From the NCBI GenBank assembly GCA_947307285.1, contig CAMZIS010000060.1, forward strand, positions 1 through 7,196: a DNA stretch of 7,196 nucleotides, given 5' to 3'. This stretch comes from an uncultured Peptococcaceae bacterium (GTDB taxonomy: Bacteria; Bacillota; Dehalobacteriia; UBA4068). Under the pieces are notes generated by a model, which saw nothing but the letters and a program-made list of their open reading frames with translations, made no database searches and had not been told where the DNA came from. Position numbers and translations under genes: made by a program. This document shows, piece by piece, positions 1-6,127 of the stretch (positions are counted from its first letter, which is position 1; every line of letters begins with the position of its first letter).

Positions 1-61
1 CCTGGGCGAGGGCCAGATGGACCATCTGATCGACGTGGCGTTGGAGCATATATGCGGATAA
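1..61 (+). CDS. 3' end of an unidentified gene (partial)
   Basis: An open frame enters from the left edge and ends at TAA 59-61. The visible C-terminus reads LGEGQMDHLIDVALEHICG. That is too little to assign a family. The codons are GC-rich like those of the neighbours, and a strong intrinsic terminator starts 25 bases after the stop, which supports a real gene end here. The rest of the gene lies outside the window. Confidence 0.5.
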   Translation, partial: LGEGQMDHLIDVALEHICG

Positions 62-85
62 ACCCCGAACCGCGCAGCACGGGAC

Positions 86-116
86 AAAAGGACGCTCAAG
101 CAGCGTCCTTTTTATT
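86..116 (+). terminator. Rho-independent terminator of the upstream gene
   Basis: The arms AAAAGGACGCT (86-96) and AGCGTCCTTTT (102-112) are perfectly complementary around a 5-nt loop, and the T-rich tail continues to 116. The hairpin follows the stop codon at 59-61 and lies before the promoter of the next gene, so it separates the two transcription units. Confidence 0.88.
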
Positions 117-164
117 ATGCGGGCTTAAGCCTGCGCCGCCGGAAGATGGCGGCAATAAAAGTCC

Positions 165-193
165 GGTTTATGGGACAAGCCTCATCTTATAAT
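165..193 (+). promoter_or_regulatory. Candidate sigma-A promoter of the SWIM gene
   Basis: A perfect TATAAT lies at 188-193, 49 bases before the ATG at 243, in the only AT-rich stretch before the gene. The -35 element is weak: GGTTTA at 165-170 (17-bp spacer) or TTTATG at 167-172 (15-bp spacer). The -10 call is reasonably firm and the -35 call is not. Just upstream is a small hairpin with GCCGCC (135-140) against GGCGGC (148-153), of no clear role. Confidence 0.5.
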
Positions 194-242
194 CAAAGCG
201 TAAATAGAAAAGAAAAGGAACATCAAGAAGGAGGTCGCTCTC

Positions 243-1046
243 ATGAAACAGGCAATCGGATTCAGCAACCGGTCCGAACCGGCCCCCGCTCCCGCCGTCC
301 CCGTCCCCTCCGCCGCGGCCGCGCCCGTGCGCTGCCTGGCGGAAGTGCATTTCCCCTCAGTGGACACAACCTTCCCATACTCTAACGATCTTTTTGAGCT
401 CAAACCCGGCGACGCGGTCTTCGTTTCCGGCAAGTTCGCCGGCAAGCTGGGCTTCGTCACCTCTGTCACCACCAGGTTCAAGATAGACCTGGCCTACTAT
501 AAAAAAGTGGTGGCCAAGCCGGAATTCCGTTTCTCCGGCAGCTTCAACCCGGTCCTGAGCATGATTCTGAGCCCGGGCAGCGCCGCCCTCCCCGACGCGG
601 CGACCTTCAAAAGCTGGGTCCAGCCGCCCAAAGACGGAGACGGCGAGGAAATAAACCAGATCGTAGTGGGCGACGGCTTCGCCTTCGATCTGGACGATTT
701 CGAGCAGGACGACGAGGTGGATGAGGCCAAGGTCGAGCGGGCCCTGGAATACTGCCGCGAGGGCCGCGTGCGCTATCTCTCCCTGCAAAACGGGGTGGGC
801 ACGGCCTTCGTGGAAGGCTCGGTCTGGTACGAGGTGAATTTCCGCTACGTGGAAGGCCAGGTGTGGGACATGTACTGCGACTGCCCCTGCCCCGGCCTGT
901 GCAAGCACGACATCGCCGTGCTAATCGTGCTGCGGGCCCTGCTGCAGCAGCCGGAGCTGTTCGGCGAATCGGACTTCACCGCCGTCGATCAGTCCTTCTT
1001 TTCCAAGATAGTTTCCATGAACCGGCAAAGCGTTGTTCTGCAATAG
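243..1046 (+). CDS. SWIM zinc-finger protein
   Basis: This 267-residue cytosolic protein has a C-terminal SWIM zinc finger. The ligands are C212, C214, C220 and H222, in the pattern CxC-x5-CxH (CDCPCPGLCKH), preceded by the usual beta-strand segment VWYEVNFRYVEGQVWDMY. Residues 11-29 form an Ala/Pro-rich linker. Residues 31-90 (motifs LFELKPGDAVFVSGKFAGK and GFVTSV) look like a small beta-barrel that I cannot assign to a named family. An acidic stretch lies at 149-162. SWIM domains are thought to bind DNA or protein, but I know of no established role for stand-alone bacterial proteins of this type. There is no signal peptide or membrane segment. The start is ATG 243, with AAGGAGG at 228-234 and 8-nt spacing. 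The gene appears monocistronic, with its own -10 box and a terminator before it, and is convergent with sleL. The domain call is firm and the biological role is unknown. Confidence 0.9.
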   Translation: MKQAIGFSNRSEPAPAPAVPVPSAAAAPVRCLAEVHFPSVDTTFPYSNDLFELKPGDAVFVSGKFAGKLGFVTSVTTRFKIDLAYYKKVVAKPEFRFSGSFNPVLSMILSPGSAALPDAATFKSWVQPPKDGDGEEINQIVVGDGFAFDLDDFEQDDEVDEAKVERALEYCREGRVRYLSLQNGVGTAFVEGSVWYEVNFRYVEGQVWDMYCDCPCPGLCKHDIAVLIVLRALLQQPELFGESDFTAVDQSFFSKIVSMNRQSVVLQ

Positions 1047-1070
1047 TCCATTCGGGTCCGCCTCCATTCG

Positions 1071-1166
1071 AACCCTCTTCTCCGGGAGAGGGCATTACAC
1101 CTCCTGCACCGGAGGGGCGACCCTCAAGTGCGAACCCGTCAAGCCCTCCCCCTCAGGGGAGGGCTT
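1071..1166. repeat. Cluster of short GC-rich palindromes between convergent genes
   Basis: The 106-bp gap between the SWIM gene and sleL is packed with inverted repeats. CCCTCT 1073-1078 pairs with AGAGGG 1087-1092. CCTCC 1100-1104 pairs with GGAGG 1111-1115. GAGGG 1112-1116 can instead pair with CCCTC 1121-1125 around a GCGA loop. A perfect 11-bp pair, AAGCCCTCCCC 1141-1151 and GGGGAGGGCTT 1156-1166, straddles the sleL stop codon. None has a T-tract on either strand, so these are not canonical intrinsic terminators. The pattern resembles a REP-type or MITE-like dispersed palindromic element. They may still help end the two converging transcripts. An 8-bp direct repeat, TCCATTCG, lies just outside at 1047-1054 and 1063-1070. 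Confidence 0.5.
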
Positions 1167-2430
1167 CCGGCACGTATTCCCGGCCCATCAGCATGAAGCC
1201 GGAGGGGAAGGGCCGGTTCACGGTCCAGAAATTGACGCCCTTCAGGCCGAAATTGCGGGCCGCCTCCAGCTTGGCCCGGAGGCTGCGAACGTCCTCGAAC
1301 CACACCTGATGGGCCACGCCCTCGGAGGTGACGTAGCTGAAATTGGGGGCCTGGGCGTCCTCGTCGTAGACGATCTCCGCCCCGTAGCGCCAGGCCAGGT
1401 CCACGGCCTGGGGGTTGGAGAGCGACCGGGCCGCGCTGCCCTCCTGATAGGGCAGGGTCCAGTCGTAGCCGTAGTTGGCGATACCCAGCAGCAGCTTGGA
1501 CGGGGGTATCTCGCTGACCCCGTAGGCCAGCACCCGCAGCACCTCGTAGATGGGGGCCACGGCCAAAGGCGGGCCGTAGGTGTAGCCCCATTCGTAGGTC
1601 ATCAATGTGGCCAGATCGGCGGCCCGGCCCAGGGCGGCATAGTCGTGACCCTCGTAGAGCAGGCCCCGCTGCGCCGCGGAATATTTGGGCGCCAGGTCCA
1701 AAGAGACGATGCGGCCCAGGGGCCTGAGCCGCGCCGCCAGCTGCTCCACGAAGGCCACGTAGGCGTCGGCGTCCTCCCGCCGCACGTACTCGAAGTCCAG
1801 GTCCACGCCCGCGTAATTCTTGGCCTGCACCTCGTAGGCCAGGGCTTCGATCAGGTTATTGCGCGCCGCGGCGTCGTTGACCAGGCGGCTGATGAGCTCG
1901 CTGCTGAAGGCCCCGGCCCTGTTCATGGGGGAAAGCACCAGCATGGCCTGGGTGCCCATGAGGGCGGCGGCCCTGAGCATCTCCCCGTCCTCCACCGGGA
2001 TCAGCTCGCCGTTTTCCGTAAAGCCGTAGGTGAAGGAAAACAGGGCGGACAGATAGGGCAGCTCTTTCCGGAGCGGCGCGATCTCGGCAAAGGAATAGCT
2101 GTAGCCGCCCACGACCATGCTGTATTGCGGCTCCTCCTCGTAGGCCACCACGACGATCTGCCCCGGGACGAGGGCGGGCAGGCCGGAAAGCTGCGGATTG
2201 TTGCGGTAAAGCTGCCTGAGGTCCGTACCGTAGGCCGCGGCGATGGCGGCGAGGGTCTCCCCCCGGTTCACGGTGTGGGTCAGGGCGGGACGGAAGGCCG
2301 CCAGGGCCTGGCCCGGCACCAGCCGTTCCGGATATTCCAGCCCGTTTTGCTCGATCAGCAGCCGGGGCGCGATGTCAAGCCCCGCCGCGATGGTCCCCAG
2401 CGTGTCTCCCGGCCGCACCACATAGATCAT
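1153..2430 (-). CDS. sleL: LysM-GH18 spore cortex-lytic enzyme (SleL/YaaH type)
   Basis: This is probably a spore cortex-lytic N-acetylglucosaminidase, which in the SleL/YaaH family cleaves cortex muropeptides during germination. The 425 residues comprise two LysM peptidoglycan-binding repeats (about 2-46, YVVRPGDTLGTIA; about 51-97, HTVNRGETLAAIA) and a GH18 barrel (about 104-425). The GH18 catalytic signature is GVDLDFE, with D210, D212 and the proton donor E214. Other family signatures are MTYEWGYTYGPP (277-288), NYGYDWTLPY (319-328), VWFED (376-380) and a C-terminal KGVNFWT. The length is that of family members, and there is no signal peptide, as in SleL/YaaH. I chose ATG 2430 because GGGAGG lies 8 nt before it; the in-frame GTG at 2439 overlaps that ribosome binding site. 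A sigma-E-like promoter lies immediately upstream. The stop codon sits inside the loop of a perfect hairpin. The family call is firm, while the exact cortex activity is inferred. Confidence 0.93.
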   Translation of the reverse strand: MIYVVRPGDTLGTIAAGLDIAPRLLIEQNGLEYPERLVPGQALAAFRPALTHTVNRGETLAAIAAAYGTDLRQLYRNNPQLSGLPALVPGQIVVVAYEEEPQYSMVVGGYSYSFAEIAPLRKELPYLSALFSFTYGFTENGELIPVEDGEMLRAAALMGTQAMLVLSPMNRAGAFSSELISRLVNDAAARNNLIEALAYEVQAKNYAGVDLDFEYVRREDADAYVAFVEQLAARLRPLGRIVSLDLAPKYSAAQRGLLYEGHDYAALGRAADLATLMTYEWGYTYGPPLAVAPIYEVLRVLAYGVSEIPPSKLLLGIANYGYDWTLPYQEGSAARSLSNPQAVDLAWRYGAEIVYDEDAQAPNFSYVTSEGVAHQVWFEDVRSLRAKLEAARNFGLKGVNFWTVNRPFPSGFMLMGREYVPEALP

Positions 2431-2440
2431 AAAAGCCACC

Positions 2441-2462
2441 TCCCGCAGGAGATTATGCGGGA
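2441..2462 (-). promoter_or_regulatory. Inverted repeat over the sleL -10 region and ribosome binding site
   Basis: TCCCGCA (2441-2447) and TGCGGGA (2456-2462) form a perfect 7-bp inverted repeat around an 8-nt centre. It overlaps both the CATAATCT box and the GGGAGG ribosome binding site of sleL. It could be an operator, or an RNA hairpin that hides the ribosome binding site in any transcript reading in from upstream. The symmetry is seen directly and the role is inferred. Confidence 0.4.
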
Positions 2463-2479
2463 AGCGGCGTCTTTATGCC
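2450..2479 (-). promoter_or_regulatory. Candidate sigma-E-type sporulation promoter of sleL
   Basis: Read on the minus strand, GGCATAAA (2479-2472), a 14-nt spacer and CATAATCT (2457-2450) resemble the mother-cell sigma-E pattern: a -35 similar to GTCATATT and a -10 of the form CATANNNT. The predicted transcript would begin close to the ribosome binding site, giving a leader of only about 17 nt, which is short. B. subtilis yaaH is a sporulation gene of the sigma-E regulon, which makes the match plausible. There is no good sigma-A-type alternative nearby. Confidence 0.4.
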
Positions 2480-2653
2480 GGTCCTGCCCTGAAAGCCCGG
2501 TGCTTCACGCCTGTCGGATGCGGAGTGTTCGGGGTTTGCAAAAAGACAGCCGCAAAGCAGAAACGCCGCCCCGCGAAAACTGTCCCGTCTATGTAGGGCC
2601 GCCTGCGCGCGTCTGCGCCTGCGGCCCGCCGCACATCTGCGGCCGCGCGGTCC
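2480..2653. other. Spacer between the octad-repeat gene and sleL
   Basis: I see no gene here. Eleven bases after the repeat gene's stop codon is a hairpin, GCCGCA (2628-2633) with TGCGGC (2638-2643) around a 4-nt loop, with an overlapping alternative pairing of GCGGCC and GGCCGC. It has no T-tract, so it is at most a weak terminator. Open frames crossing this segment lack ribosome binding sites and family resemblance. Confidence 0.3.
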
Positions 2654-2866
2654 TTAATACTGCCGCTGACGGCGGTCCCCGTCCTGCCGGCGTTCAACGT
2701 CCTGCTGCCGGTCGCGTTCAGCATTCTGCTGACGGTCGCGTTCAGCATTCTGCTGACGGTCGCGTTCAGCATTCTGCTGACGCTGACGCTCGCAGTCCTG
2801 CTGACGCTGGCGCCGTTCCATATCCTGCTGGCGCTGCCGTTCACTGTTGTTCTGTTCGTTTCTCAT
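2654..2866 (-). CDS. Small Arg/Gln/Glu octapeptide-repeat protein
   Basis: This predicted 70-residue protein is almost entirely R, Q, E, D and N. The core is a run of octapeptides, ERQRQQNA, ERDRQQNA, ERDRQQNA and ERDRQQDV, flanked by degenerate units (ERQRQQDM, ERRQRQQDC) and a tail ending DRRQRQY. It has one Cys (24), one Tyr (70) and almost no hydrophobic residues, so it should be either a highly charged helix or disordered. An 8-residue period does not fit a canonical heptad coiled coil. The start is ATG 2866, with GGAGG 6 nt upstream; that ribosome binding site is the main reason to prefer this frame, because the in-frame 24-bp repeat keeps other frames open too. It lies upstream of sleL in the same direction and diverges from dnaG. 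I recognise no family. A spore-associated or nucleic-acid-binding role is only a guess from composition and neighbours. Confidence 0.65.
   Translation of the reverse strand: MRNEQNNSERQRQQDMERRQRQQDCERQRQQNAERDRQQNAERDRQQNAERDRQQDVERRQDGDRRQRQY
2711..2782. repeat. Three perfect 24-bp tandem repeats inside the octad-repeat gene
   Basis: Three identical 24-bp units lie at 2711-2734, 2735-2758 and 2759-2782, each beginning GTCGCGTTCAGC. Degenerate copies lie on both sides (roughly 2690-2710 and 2783-2850). The unit is a multiple of three, so gain or loss of a copy keeps the frame and changes the protein by eight residues. The identity of the central copies suggests recent duplication by slippage. 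Confidence 0.9.
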
Positions 2867-2958
2867 GCGCTACCTCCGAAATATTCCTCTGTTCCGGCCA
2901 CGCACCTATGATGCGCCGTCCCGCCATCTTTTATGCGCGGCGGCAGGAATAAGCCGTG

Positions 2959-2988
2959 TTTACGCGAATAAGGAAAAATAAATTTAAT
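2959..2988 (+). promoter_or_regulatory. Candidate sigma-A promoter of the dnaG-sigA operon
   Basis: TTTACG (2959-2964), an 18-bp spacer and TTTAAT (2983-2988) give a moderate match to the sigma-A consensus within the AT-rich stretch before dnaG. Transcription would begin near 2995, leaving a leader of about 70 nt that contains the terminator-like hairpin at 3016-3050. The -10 matches 5 of 6 positions and the -35 matches 4 of 6. Other AT-rich hexamers nearby could also serve. Confidence 0.35.
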
Positions 2989-3015
2989 GAAAAAACGACA
3001 CAAGATGTTTTATCC

Positions 3016-3058
3016 CCGCCTTTTCGGGCATACTTTGGACGAAAAGGCGGCAATTTTT
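3016..3058 (+). terminator. Terminator-like hairpin in the dnaG leader (possible attenuator)
   Basis: CCGCCTTTTCG (3016-3026) and CGAAAAGGCGG (3040-3050) are perfectly complementary over 11 bp, with a 13-nt loop, and are followed by CAATTTTT ending at 3058. On the plus strand this is the layout of an intrinsic terminator; on the minus strand the T-run is absent. It ends 9 nt before the family-type dnaG start at 3068. No plus-strand gene ends nearby: the previous one stops at 1046 and the intervening genes are on the other strand. An attenuator, or the end of a short leader RNA, is therefore more likely than an ordinary gene-end terminator. Confidence 0.6.
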
Positions 3059-3067
3059 GGTAGCCCT

Positions 3068-4864
3068 ATGGCCGGACGCATCCCCCAAGACGTCATCGAC
3101 GAGATAATGCAGCGGGCCGATATCCTGGAGATCGTCGGCGAATATGTGCCGCTGAAAAGGCGCGGCCGCAACTGGTTCGGTCTGTGTCCCTTTCACCATG
3201 AGGACACGCCCTCTTTTTCCGTGAACCCGGAAAAGGGCATCTTCAAATGCTTCGGCTGCGGCAAGGGCGGCAACGCCGTGGGCTTCGTCCAGGAGATGGA
3301 GCACCTGACCTTTGCCGAGGCTGTGCGCAAGCTGGGGGACCGCTATCACGTGGCCATCCCGGAAAAGGCCATGAGCCCGGAGGAACAGCGGCTGCACGCC
3401 GAACGGCAGGCCATGCTGTCCGCCCACAAGGAAGCCGCCGCCTTCTACGCCTCCTGCGTGGACCGCTCCCAGGCCGCCCGGGCCTATATGAAAAAGCGGG
3501 GCATAAGTCCGGAGATGGCCCAACGCTTCGGCCTGGGCTTTGCCCCGGAGGAGGACTGGCAGGCCCTGTACCAGCGCCTGCACAGCCAGGGCTACGGCGA
3601 CGACACCCTGATAAAATGCGGCCTCATCTCCAAAAGCGTGAAGAACGGCCGCTGCTACGACAAGTTCCACGGCCGCCTCATCTTCCCCATCCGCGACCAT
3701 CGCGGCACGGTGGTGGCCTTCGGCGGTCGGGCCCTGGGCGAGGAACAGCCCAAGTACCTCAATTCCCAGACCACGCCCATCTACAACAAATCCAACCTGC
3801 TCTACGCCCTGGATCTGGCGGCGGACTCCGTGCGCCAAAGCGGGCAGATCGTCATCATGGAGGGCTACATGGACGTGCTGACCGCCCACAGCTTCGGCGT
3901 GACCAACGCCGTGGCCTCGTTGGGCACCGCCTTCACCTCCGAGCACGTGCGCCTGCTCAACCGCTTCGCCCCGGAGGACGGACGGAAATTACAGGTGCTG
4001 CTCTCCTTCGACGGGGACGCCGCCGGTCAGAAGGCGGCCCGCATGTCTCTGGATAAGCTGGCCGGCTGCGATTTCATCGAGCCCCGGGTGCTGGTCTACC
4101 CGGACGATCTGGACCCCGACGATTTCCTGCGCAAGTACGGCATGAGGGGTTGGGAAAGGCTGCTGGAACGCTACTGCTATCCCCGCTTGGACTATCTGCT
4201 GAAAAAGGCCCTGGAACGGCACGACGCCGCAACCGCCGCCGGCAAGGGCGACATCGTCGCCGAGCTGGCGCCGGCCCTGCGCGCCACCCGCAACCTCACG
4301 GAATACGACGGCTTCGTGCGGCAGCTGGCAAGGCTGCTCCAGGTCAGCGAGGAGGCCATCCGCGCCGACGTGGGCCGGGGCAGCCGCAAAGGGGAAACGG
4401 AGCGCCGCGGCGACACGGTCTATCATGAAAAACGCTTCCGTCCCGGCCGTCCCGCCAACCGGCAGCTGCTGCTGTTGGCCCTTGCGAATGAAAATATTTT
4501 CCGTCGCGCGCAAAGCGAATTGGGCGAGCTTTTCCCCTCCACCGAGGAAGAAGCCCAGCTCATCGCCTATGTGGAGAGTTTAGGCGAATCCTACGATTTC
4601 CTGCCTTCCTCATTATTCAACTATCTTGACGAAGGTCAGGAAGGTTTACGGCAATTTTTGTTGAAATTATTACAAACAGAAGCGCCGCAAGGAGAAGCGG
4701 ACGCTTTGGCGAATGATTATATTCGCGCCATCAGACAGCGCGACCTGGCCGACCGGGGCAAGGTCCTGCAGCGCCGCATCGCCGAGGCGGAAAGCCGGGG
4801 CGAGGACGTAAGCGAGCTGCTGCGGGAAAAGATGCAGCTGGCCCAGGAAGCGAAAAAGCTTTAG
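3068..4864 (+). CDS. dnaG: DNA primase DnaG
   Basis: DnaG synthesises the short RNA primers used at the replication fork, acting with the DnaB-type helicase. The 598 residues fit the usual length. Domains in order: a CHC2 zinc finger with C40, H43, C61 and C64 (CPFH and CFGC); the polymerase core with a conserved basic segment at about 200-250 (KFHGRLIFPIRDHRGTVVAF, PKYLNSQTTPIYNKSNLLY); TOPRIM metal-binding residues E265 (MEGYMDV) and D315/D317 (SFDGDAAG); and a helical C-terminal helicase-binding region from about 440. I chose ATG 3068 (MAGRIPQDVIDEI) because the family starts there, although its ribosome binding site is poor. The frame extends to ATG 2987, which has AAGGAA 11 nt upstream and would add 27 residues spanning the leader hairpin. 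The gene is 43 nt ahead of sigA, in the classic macromolecular-synthesis operon. About 4610-4735 is unusually AT-rich for this gene. Confidence 0.97.
   Translation: MAGRIPQDVIDEIMQRADILEIVGEYVPLKRRGRNWFGLCPFHHEDTPSFSVNPEKGIFKCFGCGKGGNAVGFVQEMEHLTFAEAVRKLGDRYHVAIPEKAMSPEEQRLHAERQAMLSAHKEAAAFYASCVDRSQAARAYMKKRGISPEMAQRFGLGFAPEEDWQALYQRLHSQGYGDDTLIKCGLISKSVKNGRCYDKFHGRLIFPIRDHRGTVVAFGGRALGEEQPKYLNSQTTPIYNKSNLLYALDLAADSVRQSGQIVIMEGYMDVLTAHSFGVTNAVASLGTAFTSEHVRLLNRFAPEDGRKLQVLLSFDGDAAGQKAARMSLDKLAGCDFIEPRVLVYPDDLDPDDFLRKYGMRGWERLLERYCYPRLDYLLKKALERHDAATAAGKGDIVAELAPALRATRNLTEYDGFVRQLARLLQVSEEAIRADVGRGSRKGETERRGDTVYHEKRFRPGRPANRQLLLLALANENIFRRAQSELGELFPSTEEEAQLIAYVESLGESYDFLPSSLFNYLDEGQEGLRQFLLKLLQTEAPQGEADALANDYIRAIRQRDLADRGKVLQRRIAEAESRGEDVSELLREKMQLAQEAKKL
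4688..4716 (+). promoter_or_regulatory. Candidate internal sigma-H promoter for sigA
   Basis: Inside the 3' part of dnaG, AGGA (4690-4693) is followed by GAA, an 11-nt spacer and GGCGAAT (4708-4714). This fits both the core sequences and the spacing of the sigma-H pattern RnAGGAwWW-N11/12-RnnGAAT, apart from the upstream purine and the first W position. It lies about 190 bases before sigA. In B. subtilis a sigma-H promoter inside dnaG drives sigA at the onset of sporulation, so the location is meaningful. It is a motif match only. Confidence 0.35.
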
Positions 4865-4907
4865 ACCCCATAGGGCGACCCCATTGGGACAGGGAGAGGA
4901 TCTATTC

Positions 4908-6011
<1,104 letters not shown>

Positions 6012-6030
6012 TTTTTCCAGTAAGCACAGC

Positions 6031-6064
6031 AAAAGACCGAAGCGAAAGCTCCGGTCTTTTTTGT
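6031..6064 (+). terminator. Bidirectional terminator after sigA
   Basis: AAAAGACCG (6031-6039) pairs with CGGTCTTTT (6052-6060). An inner AGC/GCT pair encloses a GAAA tetraloop, with one mismatch between the two stems. On the plus strand the arm runs into six T residues (6057-6062), ending the dnaG-sigA operon 20 nt after the stop codon. On the minus strand the stem also ends in TTTT, so it can back up termination of the convergent gene at 6128-6430. Confidence 0.88.
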
Positions 6065-6089
6065 TTGTATCCGTCGGTTTGCCAAAAGG

Positions 6090-6127
6090 CGGATCCCCGG
6101 TCGGGCGGGCCCCTCCTGCGGGATCCG
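6090..6127 (-). terminator. Inverted repeat, possible terminator of the minus-strand gene
   Basis: CGGATCCC (6090-6097) and GGGATCCG (6120-6127) are perfect 8-bp arms separated by 22 GC-rich bases. The repeat abuts the stop codon of the small minus-strand gene. Read on the minus strand it is followed by CCTTTTGG, a weak T-run. The long loop makes it a poor intrinsic terminator by itself, and the bidirectional hairpin at 6031-6060 lies just beyond. Confidence 0.4.

Noticed and set aside
2431..2439. GTG 2439 as the sleL start
   Set aside because: It overlaps the ribosome binding site that serves ATG 2430, and LysM proteins of this family start right at the IYVV strand.
2711..2782. Possible CRISPR array
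   Set aside because: The 24-bp units are directly adjacent with no spacers, and they form a coding tandem repeat.
2473..2844. An alternative minus-strand frame through the 24-bp repeats (SRMLNATV units)
   Set aside because: It lacks a good ribosome binding site. The frame starting at 2866 has ATG with GGAGG at proper spacing, and all frames stay open because the repeat length is a multiple of three.
1033..2952. A 639-codon plus-strand open frame
   Set aside because: It runs antisense to sleL and the octad-repeat gene, has no ribosome binding site or recognisable domain, and is open only because of high GC and the in-frame 24-bp repeat.
2984..3946. A 320-codon minus-strand open frame
   Set aside because: It is antisense to the zinc-finger and TOPRIM domains of dnaG and resembles no protein family.
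4661..4690. A sigma-A promoter starting at TTGAAA in the AT-rich patch of dnaG
   Set aside because: No acceptable -10 hexamer occurs 16-18 bases downstream.
4884..4907. TTG 4884 as the sigA start
   Set aside because: The ribosome binding site GGAGAGGA lies downstream of it and is correctly spaced for GTG 4908.
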